This document shows, piece by piece, positions 1 through 6,248 of a DNA stretch of 11,215 nt. The notes beneath the pieces are model-generated. The model searched no databases. It was not told the DNA's origin and was given only the letters and a program-made list of their open reading frames with translations. The translations under genes were made by a program, and so were the position numbers. Source of the DNA: Gammaproteobacteria bacterium (GTDB taxonomy: Bacteria; Pseudomonadota; Gammaproteobacteria; Pseudomonadales; Oleiphilaceae); contig JAJUGC010000034.1 in NCBI GenBank assembly GCA_029268325.1, positions 1-11,215 of the forward strand, given 5' to 3'. Each line of letters begins with the position of its first letter. Position 1 is the stretch's first letter.

Positions 1-627
1 TCCATGGGCATCCATCGCATTTGGAAGCGCTTCACCATCGAGATGAGCGGGGTCCGGAAAGGCCACCGGGTCTTGGACATTGCCGGCGGCACCGGCGATT
101 TGACCATGCAGTTTTCCCGCCTGGTGGGCGAGACCGGCACAGTAGTGCTGGCAGACATTAATGAGTCCATGCTGAAGGTCGGGCGTGACCGCCTCATCGA
201 CCGGGGCTTTGGCAGCAATATCGAATACGTCCAGGCCAATGCGGAATGCCTGCCGTTTCCGGATAACTACTACGACTGCATCACCATCGCCTTCGGCCTG
301 CGTAACGTGACCCACAAAGACAAGGCCCTGGCGTCCATGGCCCGGGTACTCAAGCCCGGTGGCCGCTTGCTGGTGCTGGAGTTCTCCAAGCCTGACAACC
401 CGGTATTCTCCAAGGTCTACGACGCCTACTCCTTCACGGCACTCCCGCTGATGGGAACCCTGATTGCAGGCGACAGCGAAAGCTATCGCTATCTGGCCGA
501 GTCGATCCGCATGCACCCCGACCAGGAAACCCTGAAAGGTATGATGGAAGATGCAGGCCTGGTACGTTGCAAGTATTACAACATGACCGGCGGCATTGTC
601 GCCCTGCATATGGGAATCAAGGCCTGA
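1..627 (+). CDS. ubiE: Demethylmenaquinone/ubiquinone C-methyltransferase UbiE, 5'-truncated by window edge
   Basis: SAM-dependent C-methyltransferase that methylates the benzoquinol ring in ubiquinone synthesis (and demethylmenaquinone where menaquinone is made). The first visible codon, TCC, is in frame and matches the family's S-F/M-GIHR-WKRF segment, so the ATG at 4 is internal. From the E. coli protein (about 251 residues), roughly 42 N-terminal residues lie before the window, and 208 residues are visible. Seen: SAM motif I VLDIAGGTGDL (codons about 24-34), the acidic strand ADINESML, the FGLRNVT segment, the VLKPGGRLLVLEFSKP block, and the conserved end SYRYLAESIRMHPDQETL...VALHMG. All typical landmarks of the visible part are intact. 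It is the first gene of a tight ubiE-ubiJ-ubiB run, with ubiJ starting one base after its stop. Function is known from the family; nothing odd is seen. Confidence 0.97.
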   Translation, partial: SMGIHRIWKRFTIEMSGVRKGHRVLDIAGGTGDLTMQFSRLVGETGTVVLADINESMLKVGRDRLIDRGFGSNIEYVQANAECLPFPDNYYDCITIAFGLRNVTHKDKALASMARVLKPGGRLLVLEFSKPDNPVFSKVYDAYSFTALPLMGTLIAGDSESYRYLAESIRMHPDQETLKGMMEDAGLVRCKYYNMTGGIVALHMGIKA

Positions 628-628
628 C

Positions 629-1258
629 ATGGATCCCGTTGCCCGTTCGGCCTTGCATCTGGCCCTGGAGCGCCTGTTCAACAAGGTGCTGGCACTAGAC
701 CCTGCCAGTGCTCCCAGACTGCACCAGTGGGACGGCAAAATGCTGGGCCTGTGCCTGCAACCGCCCGGTCTGGAGCTGGCCCTGCTGTTTCTGGACTCCC
801 AAATCCGGGTCTTCAGCCAAAGTGACGGCCAATCCAACGCGCTGGTGACCGGCACGCCCCTGGCGTTGCTCCGGTTTCTCACACCTGCCGCCTCGGCTCC
901 TGCAGCGGATATCCAAGTGACCGGCGACCAGCAGTTGGTGGAAGAGTTTCGCCAGCTCCTGCAGGAACTGGAGCCCGATTGGGAGGCGGAACTGGCCCAG
1001 CATTTGGGCGATGTGATAGCCCACGAGGCCGGTCGCCGCCTTCGCCAGGGCTTTCGCTGGGGGCAACAGACCCACCGCACCCTGCTCACCAACCTGGCGG
1101 AATATGTCACGGAAGAATCCCGGCTACTGCCACCCCGGGCCGAACTGGAAGCCCGCCTGCTGGAGCCGCTGCCGCAGCTTGAAGAGAGCCTCGATGAGCT
1201 GGAGCAACGCATTCAGCAACTGGAGCGTCGGCTGCGGCAACCTTCGACCTCGCATTAA
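629..1258 (+). CDS. ubiJ: Ubiquinone biosynthesis accessory factor UbiJ (SCP2 domain)
   Basis: Accessory, non-enzymatic factor of aerobic ubiquinone synthesis. In E. coli UbiJ works with UbiK and binds lipid intermediates in the soluble Ubi complex (family knowledge). The product is 209 residues, close to the roughly 200 of E. coli UbiJ. The N-terminal two-thirds (about residues 7-112) look like an SCP2 sterol-carrier fold: an LxLERLFNKVLALDP helix, then a hydrophobic strand pattern and the I-x-VTGD segment near residues 96-100. The C-terminus (about 166-203) is leucine- and glutamate-rich with coiled-coil spacing, as expected for pairing with UbiK. The ATG at 629 is preferred because AAGG at 619-622 lies six bases ahead. 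An in-frame ATG at 596 would overlap ubiE and add unconserved residues. Identification leans on position between ubiE and ubiB as much as on the sequence, which diverges fast in this family. Confidence 0.9.
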   Translation: MDPVARSALHLALERLFNKVLALDPASAPRLHQWDGKMLGLCLQPPGLELALLFLDSQIRVFSQSDGQSNALVTGTPLALLRFLTPAASAPAADIQVTGDQQLVEEFRQLLQELEPDWEAELAQHLGDVIAHEAGRRLRQGFRWGQQTHRTLLTNLAEYVTEESRLLPPRAELEARLLEPLPQLEESLDELEQRIQQLERRLRQPSTSH

Positions 1259-1264
1259 CCTGCC

Positions 1265-1269
1265 GGAAG
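1265..1269 (+). promoter_or_regulatory. Shine-Dalgarno site supporting the ubiB GTG start
   Basis: GGAAG lies seven bases ahead of GTG 1277 in the 18-base ubiJ-ubiB gap. There is no in-frame ATG nearby that keeps the conserved N-terminal region, so this site decides the start. Confidence 0.6.
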
Positions 1270-1276
1270 TAACCTC

Positions 1277-2932
1277 GTGAATCGACTGCGCCGTTTCCTG
1301 AAGATCACCTGGGTCGTCAGCAAGTACCGTCTGGACGAATTCATTCCCCTGGCCACCCTGCCACTGCTGCTACGCCTCCTGCTGTGGCTCGCCCCCTGGC
1401 ACCTGTTCCCGCGCCCCGACCTGCCCCGGGGCGAACGGCTGCGCCGGGCCCTGGAGGAGTTGGGCCCCATATTCGTCAAGTTCGGCCAGATCCTCTCCAC
1501 CCGACGGGACCTGTTGCCCGACGATATCGCCAACGAACTCAAATACCTGCAAGACAAGGTTCCGCCTTTCGACAGCAATCTGGCCCGCCAGCGTATTGAG
1601 CAGTCCCTGCGCCGCAAGGTTGAGGATGCCTTCGCCCGCTTCGACGAAACGCCCCTGGCCTCCGCGTCCATCGCCCAGGTTCACTCCGCCCAGTTGCACA
1701 ACGGCAAGGAAGTGGTGATCAAGATCATCCGCCCCGGCATTGCCCCCATCATTCGCCAGGACATTGCCCTGATGTTCATGATTGCCCGACTGGTGGAAAG
1801 GTATTGGGAAGACGGCAAGCGGCTGCATCCGGTGGACATTGTCGCCGACTACGAGCAAACCATCTTTGACGAGTTGGACCTGCAGCGGGAAGCCGCCAAC
1901 ACCTCCCAGCTGCGCCGTAACTTCCAAGACTCCCCCCTGATCTATATTCCGGAAGTCTACTGGGAATACACCAACACCAAAGTGCTGGTCATGGAGCGGA
2001 TCTACGGCACCCCCATTGCCGATGTGGAAACCCTCAAGGCCAAGGGCACCGACATGAAGAAACTGGCCGAGCGCGGAGTGGAAATCTTTTTCACCCAGGT
2101 CTTCCGGGACAGTTTCTTCCACGCCGACATGCACCCCGGCAATATCTTCGTGTCCACCGAAAATCCACAAGAGCCCCAGTACATCGCCATTGATTGCGGG
2201 ATTGTGGGCACCCTGTCACCGGAAGACCAGAACTACCTGGCCCGCAATCTGCTGGCCTTCTTTAAACGGGATTACCACCAGGTCGCCCTGCTCCATGTGG
2301 AATCAGGCTGGGTGCCGCCCACAACCCGGGTCGACGAGTTTGAGTCTGCCATTCGTACGGTATGCGAGCCCATCTTTGAGCGGCCCTTGAGCGAGATCTC
2401 CTTCGGCCACTTCCTGCTGCGCCTATTCCAGACGGCACGCCGCTTCGATATGGAAGTCCAGCCGCAACTGGTCCTGCTCCAAAAGACCCTGCTCAACGTC
2501 GAAGGCCTGGGACGCCAGCTGTATCCGGAACTGGACCTGTGGAGCACTGCCCACCCCTTCCTGGAGCGCTGGCTACGGGACCGTATCGGGCCGCCTCGAC
2601 TGATGAAAGCTGTGCGCCAACACCTGCCCGAATGGCTGGAGCATACGCCGGAAGTTCCCCAGTTGATTTTTGAGGCCATGAGCCAGATCCGGCACCTGGA
2701 CCGGTTCAGCCAGGGCCAGGACCGGGCGCTGGAAGCGCTGCGCCTGGAACTTCGGCAGGAACGCCAACAGGATCGTCGCCAATGGCTGGCCCTGGCCTTC
2801 ATCGCAACCGCGGCCTTGAGTGCCACGGAAACCGGCTGGGCCTGGCTTGGCTCCATCCCGCCCCACAGCTGGCTACTGGCCGGCGCAGGCCTTTATTTGC
2901 TGCTGCGCCCCCAACGACGCGGACCGCGGTGA
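1277..2932 (+). CDS. ubiB: UbiB, atypical kinase-like ATPase of ubiquinone biosynthesis (GTG start)
   Basis: Member of the UbiB/COQ8/ADCK family, a membrane-associated protein-kinase-like ATPase needed for ubiquinone synthesis. The product is 551 residues against 546 in E. coli. Visible landmarks: the family-specific KFGQ motif (K68-Q71) with STRRDLLP; the alanine-rich loop ASASIAQVH (128-136) that replaces the kinase glycine loop; VVIK with the ATP-site lysine K149; the E199-x-D201 motif (DELDLQREA); the catalytic loop HADMHPGN (282-289); and IDCG (305-308), equivalent to kinase DFG. The C-terminus has two hydrophobic stretches (about 502-522 and 530-544) that should anchor it to the inner membrane. 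The start is GTG at 1277, seven bases after GGAAG (1265-1269); an N-terminus aligning with E. coli UbiB supports this. It lies 18 bases after ubiJ and probably shares its transcript. No key residue is missing. Confidence 0.97.
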   Translation: MNRLRRFLKITWVVSKYRLDEFIPLATLPLLLRLLLWLAPWHLFPRPDLPRGERLRRALEELGPIFVKFGQILSTRRDLLPDDIANELKYLQDKVPPFDSNLARQRIEQSLRRKVEDAFARFDETPLASASIAQVHSAQLHNGKEVVIKIIRPGIAPIIRQDIALMFMIARLVERYWEDGKRLHPVDIVADYEQTIFDELDLQREAANTSQLRRNFQDSPLIYIPEVYWEYTNTKVLVMERIYGTPIADVETLKAKGTDMKKLAERGVEIFFTQVFRDSFFHADMHPGNIFVSTENPQEPQYIAIDCGIVGTLSPEDQNYLARNLLAFFKRDYHQVALLHVESGWVPPTTRVDEFESAIRTVCEPIFERPLSEISFGHFLLRLFQTARRFDMEVQPQLVLLQKTLLNVEGLGRQLYPELDLWSTAHPFLERWLRDRIGPPRLMKAVRQHLPEWLEHTPEVPQLIFEAMSQIRHLDRFSQGQDRALEALRLELRQERQQDRRQWLALAFIATAALSATETGWAWLGSIPPHSWLLAGAGLYLLLRPQRRGPR

Positions 2933-2933
2933 C

Positions 2934-2942
2934 TGATATACT
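2934..2942 (+). promoter_or_regulatory. Candidate extended -10 promoter for hisI-hisE
   Basis: TGATATACT has the form TGn-TATAAT, with TG at 2934-2935 and TATACT (5 of 6 matches) at 2937-2942. No convincing -35 lies 17 bases upstream, which is usual for extended -10 promoters. Transcription would start near 2949 and give a leader of about 87 bases before hisI that contains the inverted repeat at 2961-2994. It sits directly after the ubiB stop. Read-through from ubiB is equally possible. Confidence 0.35.
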
Positions 2943-2960
2943 GGTCTTGATGACTGGGGG

Positions 2961-2994
2961 TTCAGGCAATGGGGCCAGCCCAGCACAGCCTGAA
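2961..2994 (+). repeat. Nested inverted repeat in the ubiB-hisI gap
   Basis: TTCAGGC (2961-2967) pairs perfectly with GCCTGAA (2988-2994). Inside it, TGGG (2970-2973) can pair with CCCA (2979-2982) around a five-base loop. In RNA this makes a two-tier hairpin. No run of T follows (the next bases are GCCACGCAATAG), so it is not a standard intrinsic terminator. It may be an mRNA processing or stability element, or a chance structure in GC-rich DNA. Confidence 0.5.
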
Positions 2995-3035
2995 GCCACG
3001 CAATAGCTTCTACACGCCCTGACACAAGGTACCCC

Positions 3036-3440
3036 ATGACAACTCCAGACTGGCTGAATACCATCAAATGGAATGAGCAGGGCCTCGTGCCTGCCATTAC
3101 CCAAGACGCCAATAGTGGCGAAATCCTCATGGTCGCCTGGATGAATGCAGAGGCACTCGCCCTGACGGCCCAAGAGGGTCAGGCTGTCTATTGGTCGCGC
3201 TCGCGCCGTGCACTCTGGCGCAAAGGTGAATCTTCCGGCCACCAACAACGGGTTCAGGAAATCCGCCTGGACTGCGACAATGACGTGGTTTTGCTGAAAG
3301 TGGAACAGGTCGGCGGCATTGCCTGCCATACCGGGCGCCGCAGCTGTTTTTTCCAAGTGCTGAAAGATGGCTCCTGGCACGCCATTGATCCCGTGCTCCG
3401 CGACCCGGCCGACATCTACGGAAACCAAGCCAATGACTGA
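3036..3440 (+). CDS. hisI: Phosphoribosyl-AMP cyclohydrolase HisI
   Basis: Opens the adenine ring of phosphoribosyl-AMP to give ProFAR, the third step of histidine synthesis; cytoplasmic. The product is 134 residues and is a stand-alone cyclohydrolase, unlike the E. coli HisIE fusion. Conserved features seen: YWSRSRRALWRKGESSGHQQ (52-71), DCDND (79-83), which supplies magnesium-binding aspartates and the zinc cysteine C80, and ACHTGRRSCF (96-105) with zinc cysteines C97 and C104. The metal sites are complete. The ATG at 3036 has AAGGT five bases ahead (3026-3030). hisE begins inside its end: the hisE ATG at 3433 overlaps the hisI stop by eight bases, which suggests coupled translation. The separate hisI/hisE pair between ubiB and tatA is the Pseudomonas-type arrangement. 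Confidence 0.96.
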   Translation: MTTPDWLNTIKWNEQGLVPAITQDANSGEILMVAWMNAEALALTAQEGQAVYWSRSRRALWRKGESSGHQQRVQEIRLDCDNDVVLLKVEQVGGIACHTGRRSCFFQVLKDGSWHAIDPVLRDPADIYGNQAND

Positions 3441-3804
3441 GATCAGCAACTCTTCCAACACCCGCAGTTCTTCCGGGGAAACCCTGGAAAAACTTGCCGA
3501 GATTCTCGAAGCCCGCAAGCAGGCTGCCCCCGACAGCTCCTATGTGGCCAGCCTGTACCACAAAGGCTTGAACAAAATCCTGGAAAAAGTCGGCGAGGAG
3601 TGCGTCGAAACCATTATCGCCGCCAAGGACGCGTCACATAGCGGCAATAATCAAGACGTAGTCTACGAAACCGCCGACCTCTGGTTTCACAGCCTGGTAA
3701 TGCTTAGCCAGTTGGGAAGCGGGCCGGGAGAGGTCTTGGCTGAGCTGGAGCGACGCTTCGGCCTCTCTGGCCTGGAAGAAAAGGCCGCACGTGGAAAATC
3801 CTGA
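3433..3804 (+). CDS. hisE: Phosphoribosyl-ATP pyrophosphatase HisE
   Basis: Hydrolyses phosphoribosyl-ATP to phosphoribosyl-AMP and pyrophosphate, the second histidine step, feeding HisI encoded just upstream. The product is 123 residues, an all-alpha MazG-like fold. Seen: the SYVASLYHKGLNKILEKVGEE family signature (about 36-56), the metal-binding EExxE set (E55, E56, E59) and ExxD (E79, D82) in YETADLWFHSLVMLSQ. The first 14 residues are serine-rich and look like a disordered lead. The ATG at 3433 was chosen because it overlaps the hisI stop (ATGACTGA); an upstream in-frame ATG at 3367 lies deep inside hisI and adds nothing conserved. GGAAA at 3420-3424 is a modest ribosome site. A 194-base gap follows before tatA. 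Confidence 0.95.
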   Translation: MTEISNSSNTRSSSGETLEKLAEILEARKQAAPDSSYVASLYHKGLNKILEKVGEECVETIIAAKDASHSGNNQDVVYETADLWFHSLVMLSQLGSGPGEVLAELERRFGLSGLEEKAARGKS

Positions 3805-3928
3805 GGAGCATGGCAGAGCAGTCTGAATTAAGGCCGCTCTCTTGACTTTGACTCCTTTGTTTTTCGTCACTCATTAACATTGAACAGACCTGTGCTTCAG
3901 CCTCCACACCGGGCGCCCAGGCTACTTG

Positions 3929-3958
3929 ACCTAAGTCATGCAGTAGCGCAGCTTAGGT
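3929..3958 (+). repeat. Inverted repeat upstream of tatA
   Basis: ACCTAAG (3929-3935) and CTTAGGT (3952-3958) are perfect reverse complements with a 16-base spacer. The left arm also overlaps a smaller symmetric element, TGAC-CTAA-GTCA (3928-3939). It lies just upstream of the candidate tatA -10, so it could be a protein-binding site. It could also be a weak terminator-like fold for hisE, but no T-run follows. Confidence 0.4.
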
Positions 3959-3963
3959 GTTTA

Positions 3964-3972
3964 TGGTGTAAT
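3964..3972 (+). promoter_or_regulatory. Candidate extended -10 promoter for tatABC
   Basis: TGGTGTAAT reads as TGn plus TGTAAT (5 of 6 to TATAAT). Transcription would start near 3979, giving a 20-base leader with GAGGA (3988-3992) six bases ahead of the tatA ATG. No good -35 at 17 bases is visible; a TTGACC at 3926 is too far upstream for this -10. The rest of the 194-base gap (3805-3998) holds a tandem TTGACT pair (3842-3853) with no good partner box, and otherwise nothing I can assign. Confidence 0.35.
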
Positions 3973-3998
3973 GCCTGAAGCTACGTTGAGGAATTTTT

Positions 3999-4226
3999 AT
4001 GGGTATCAGTTGGCAACAATTACTCATTGTTCTGCTTATTATCATTCTGATTTTCGGCACCAAAAAGCTGAAGAACATCGGCAGCGACCTGGGTGGTGCG
4101 GTCAAGGGCTTCAAGAAAGCCATGAGTGATGAGGAGAACCCTGAGAAGAAGTCGCTCGAAGACAAAGGCCAGACCTTCGAAGGCTCTGCCGAGAAGGTGG
4201 ACACGACCAAGCAAGGCGAGAAATAA
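3999..4226 (+). CDS. tatA: Twin-arginine translocase subunit TatA
   Basis: Pore- or patch-forming subunit of the Tat pathway, which moves folded proteins with RR signal peptides across the inner membrane. The product is 75 residues, within the usual 70-90. Seen: a short N-terminus MGISWQQ, one hydrophobic helix (about 6-19), the F19-G20 hinge with TKKLKNIGSDLGGAVKGFKKAM forming the amphipathic helix (about 22-42), then a charged, disordered tail. MGISWQQLLIVLLIIILIFGTKKL is very close to gammaproteobacterial TatA, and the SDLGGAVKGFKKAM run separates TatA from TatB. A clear ribosome site, GAGGA (3988-3992), precedes the ATG. It is followed 30 bases later by tatB. TatA is needed in large excess over TatB and TatC in E. 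coli, so a strong site here and a weak one at tatB fit that need (inference). Confidence 0.96.
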   Translation: MGISWQQLLIVLLIIILIFGTKKLKNIGSDLGGAVKGFKKAMSDEENPEKKSLEDKGQTFEGSAEKVDTTKQGEK

Positions 4227-4233
4227 CGCTTTT

Positions 4234-4244
4234 GCCTCCGAGGC
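4234..4244 (+). repeat. Small palindrome over the presumed tatB ribosome site
   Basis: GCCTCCGAGGC, in the 30-base tatA-tatB gap, is a perfect 5+1+5 inverted repeat; in RNA, GCCT/AGGC can close a three-base loop. It contains GAGG (4240-4243), the only purine-rich candidate ribosome site ahead of the tatB ATG, 13 bases away, which is longer than ideal. The hairpin could lower tatB translation relative to tatA. The stem is short, so this is tentative. Confidence 0.35.
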
Positions 4245-4256
4245 AGTCCGTACCTT

Positions 4257-4697
4257 ATGTTTGATATCGGCTTTTCTGAACTACTGCTGGTTGCCGTAAT
4301 CGCCCTCGTTGTCTTGGGTCCGGAGCGGCTACCCTCTGCCGCCCGCACCGTGGGCACCTGGGTGGGCCGGGCACGCAGGATGATGAACCAGCTCAACCAG
4401 GAGATCGACAAGCAGATCAAGCTGGAAGAGCTGCGGGAAAAGCTGCGCCAGGAAGGGGATACATTGGGTGCGGAAAAAATCCAGGAAACCGTGGACGCAG
4501 CCCTAAAGGAAGCCAAGAAGTTCGAGCACTTGGTCAATCAGGACATTGCCGCCCAGCCCAAGGCTCCGAGCGAGGCGTCAACCCAGCCAGCCAGCCAGCA
4601 GGTTCCGGCCACAACCAGCAATCCGGACAATGCGCCTGAAACAGCCGTATCAGAAAACCAGACGGCCGCAAACACTACAGAGCCACCCCGGCCCTAG
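4257..4697 (+). CDS. tatB: Twin-arginine translocase subunit TatB
   Basis: Partner of TatC in the Tat receptor complex that binds twin-arginine signal peptides. The product is 146 residues. Seen: MFDIGFSELLLVAVIALVVLGPERLP, which has the TatB-specific E8 in the membrane helix and GPERLP (21-26) at the hinge, followed by an amphipathic and charged helical region (about 28-98) containing IQETVDAALKEAKKFEHLV. Residues from about 99 on are rich in A, Q, P, T and S and look disordered; such tails vary freely in the family. The ATG at 4257 is fixed by the conserved MFDIGFSE start. The ribosome site is weak and lies within a small palindrome. tatC begins 29 bases after the stop. Confidence 0.95.
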   Translation: MFDIGFSELLLVAVIALVVLGPERLPSAARTVGTWVGRARRMMNQLNQEIDKQIKLEELREKLRQEGDTLGAEKIQETVDAALKEAKKFEHLVNQDIAAQPKAPSEASTQPASQQVPATTSNPDNAPETAVSENQTAANTTEPPRP

Positions 4698-4726
4698 CCA
4701 TCAGACAGCCCTGAGACCATTGATCC

Positions 4727-5521
4727 ATGGCCAAGCAGTCTCCTGACGCCCCTGCACCAGAACAACCCCTGATCGAGCATCTGCTCGAGCTGCGCAGCCG
4801 CCTGCTCAAGTGCGTCTTGGCGGTGATCCTCCTGTTCTGCTGTATTTACCCATTCGCCAATGAAATCTACCTGATTGTTGCGGAGCCACTGCGGGTTCAC
4901 CTGCCTACCGGCACGACCATGATCGCCACCGAGGTCACCTCCCCCTTCTTCACACCTCTGAAGCTGAGTATGGTCATGGCGGCGTTCCTGGCAGTGCCCT
5001 ATATGCTCTTCCAGATCTGGAGTTTTATCGCCCCTGGCCTGTACCAGCATGAAAAGCGCCTGGCCCTGCCCCTGTTTGCCTCCAGCGTGATCCTGTTCTA
5101 CCTGGGAGTGGTGTTCGCCTACTTCGTGGTGTTCCCGTTGGTGTTCTCCTTCTTCACCTCGGTAGGTCCGGAAGGCATCGCGGTGATGCCGGACATCAAC
5201 AGCTACCTGAATATCGTGCTGAAAATGTTTTTCGCCTTCGGCATTACCTTTGAGATTCCAGTAGCGACCATTCTTCTCATCAAAAGCGGCGTGACCTCAG
5301 TGGCCAGCCTCACGGCCAAGCGCCCCTACATCTTCGTGGGCTGCTTCGTTGTGGGAATGCTGCTGACGCCTCCTGATATAATTTCCCAAACCCTGCTCGC
5401 CATTCCCATGTGGCTGCTCTTTGAAGCAGGCGTTTTCTTTGGACGCCTTGTGGAAAAGCCCGGGGCCCCGGAAGCGGCGGAAGAAGCCGAGAGCCACCAA
5501 GATAGCCCACCTGGCCCATGA
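4727..5521 (+). CDS. tatC: Twin-arginine translocase subunit TatC
   Basis: Polytopic core of the Tat receptor, which recognises the twin-arginine signal peptide. The product is 264 residues with six expected membrane segments (roughly 24-44, 76-96, 115-137, 160-180, 200-213 and 219-238). Key residues are kept at a constant +6 offset from E. coli: E21 in HLLELRSRLL (E15), E109 in APGLYQHEKR (E103), E176 in FGITFEIPV (E170) and D217 in TPPDIISQ (D211). These include the cytoplasmic residues that contact the signal peptide. The N-terminus has a short proline-rich lead (1-14) and the tail (about 243-264) is acidic and disordered. The ribosome site ahead of the ATG is poor, so coupling to tatB translation is likely. 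The stop overlaps the rsmE start as ATGA. E. coli has tatD here instead. Confidence 0.97.
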   Translation: MAKQSPDAPAPEQPLIEHLLELRSRLLKCVLAVILLFCCIYPFANEIYLIVAEPLRVHLPTGTTMIATEVTSPFFTPLKLSMVMAAFLAVPYMLFQIWSFIAPGLYQHEKRLALPLFASSVILFYLGVVFAYFVVFPLVFSFFTSVGPEGIAVMPDINSYLNIVLKMFFAFGITFEIPVATILLIKSGVTSVASLTAKRPYIFVGCFVVGMLLTPPDIISQTLLAIPMWLLFEAGVFFGRLVEKPGAPEAAEEAESHQDSPPGP

Positions 5522-6228
5522 ACCTGCTCCTTCTGCCAGAGCACTGCCAGCACGAAAACGGGCTGGCGGAAGTCAGAGGCCGTCAGCTCACCCACCTGCG
5601 GGAAATTCTGCAACTGAATCCCGGCGAAACCGTGCTGGCCGGCCTCCAGAACGGCGCCTATGGCCGGGCTGATATTATGGAGCTAAATGAGCAGCGGGCG
5701 CTGCTTCGGCTGAATCTGGACACCCCGCCGCCGCCGCCCCTGCCACTCACCCTGATACTGGCACTGCCGCGCCCCAAGATGCTGAAACGGGTTCTGCAAA
5801 CCGCAGCCACCCTGGGCGTGAAGGAGATCTACCTGATCAACTCCTATAAGGTGGAGAAAAGCTACTGGAGTTCCCCCTGGCTGCAGCCGGACAAGGTCGA
5901 GGAGAACCTGATCCTGGGCCTGGAACAGGCCATTGATACCCTGATGCCGAGGGTGCACCTGCGTAAACGTTTCAAGCCCTTTGTAGAAGATGAATTGCCG
6001 GCAATCACGTCCGGCAGTCGCGCCCTGGTGGCGCACCCCGTAGCGGCCATTCCCTGCCCCATAAATATTGAAGAGCCAGTCACATTGGCCATTGGGCCGG
6101 AGGGTGGGTTTATCCCCTATGAAGTGGAAAAGCTCCAGGAGTGCGGCTTCGAAGCCGTCACCCTGGGTCAGAGGATCCTGCGAGTGGAAACCGCTATTCC
6201 CGTCCTGCTGGCCCGGCTGTTTCCTTAA
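5518..6228 (+). CDS. rsmE: 16S rRNA (uracil-1498-N3)-methyltransferase, RsmE family
   Basis: SPOUT-class methyltransferase expected to make m3U1498 in 16S rRNA using SAM. The product is 236 residues, near the family norm. An N-terminal PUA-like RNA-binding part (about 1-70; ending in LxLNLDTPPPPP) is followed by the knotted catalytic domain. Seen there: LALPRPKMLKRVLQTAATLGVKEIYLI (81-107), the IGPEGGF loop (192-198) and LGQRILRVETA (216-226), equivalent to the common LGxRILRTETA SAM-site motif. The insert around 108-160 (SYKVEKSYWSSPWLQPDKVEENLILGLEQAIDTLMPRVHL) departs from E. coli RsmE and marks a subfamily I recall from Pseudomonas-like genomes, so the exact target is inferred. Five consecutive prolines at 70-74 predict dependence on EF-P. 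It has no ribosome site of its own and starts at an ATGA overlap with tatC. It ends 20 bases from a convergent gene. Confidence 0.92.
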   Translation: MNLLLLPEHCQHENGLAEVRGRQLTHLREILQLNPGETVLAGLQNGAYGRADIMELNEQRALLRLNLDTPPPPPLPLTLILALPRPKMLKRVLQTAATLGVKEIYLINSYKVEKSYWSSPWLQPDKVEENLILGLEQAIDTLMPRVHLRKRFKPFVEDELPAITSGSRALVAHPVAAIPCPINIEEPVTLAIGPEGGFIPYEVEKLQECGFEAVTLGQRILRVETAIPVLLARLFP

Positions 6229-6248
6229 CCTGCATTCCCCTGATCGAA

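Noticed and set aside
1370..2170. 266-codon open frame on the minus strand inside ubiB
   Set aside because: It lies wholly opposite a fully conserved ubiB. The translation mirrors the codon pattern of the real gene and has no family resemblance.
2799..3518. 239-codon open frame on the minus strand opposite ubiB-hisI-hisE
   Set aside because: It is antisense to well-identified genes, spans their gap, and its translation shows no recognisable domain. Long antisense frames are common in GC-rich DNA.
3810..3845. Eleven-codon frame after hisE (ATG GCA GAG ... TGA) preceded by TGAGGAG
   Set aside because: The purine-rich site is only one base from the ATG, too close to work, and part of it is the hisE stop. 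The peptide has no leader-like bias.
3816..3864. Possible hisE terminator: AGAGC...GCTCT followed by a T-rich stretch
   Set aside because: The stem is only five pairs with a long loop, and the T-rich part begins several bases later and is interrupted.
6229..6248. Bidirectional terminator between the convergent rsmE and ubiI/F genes
   Set aside because: The 20 bases contain no inverted repeat and no T-run.
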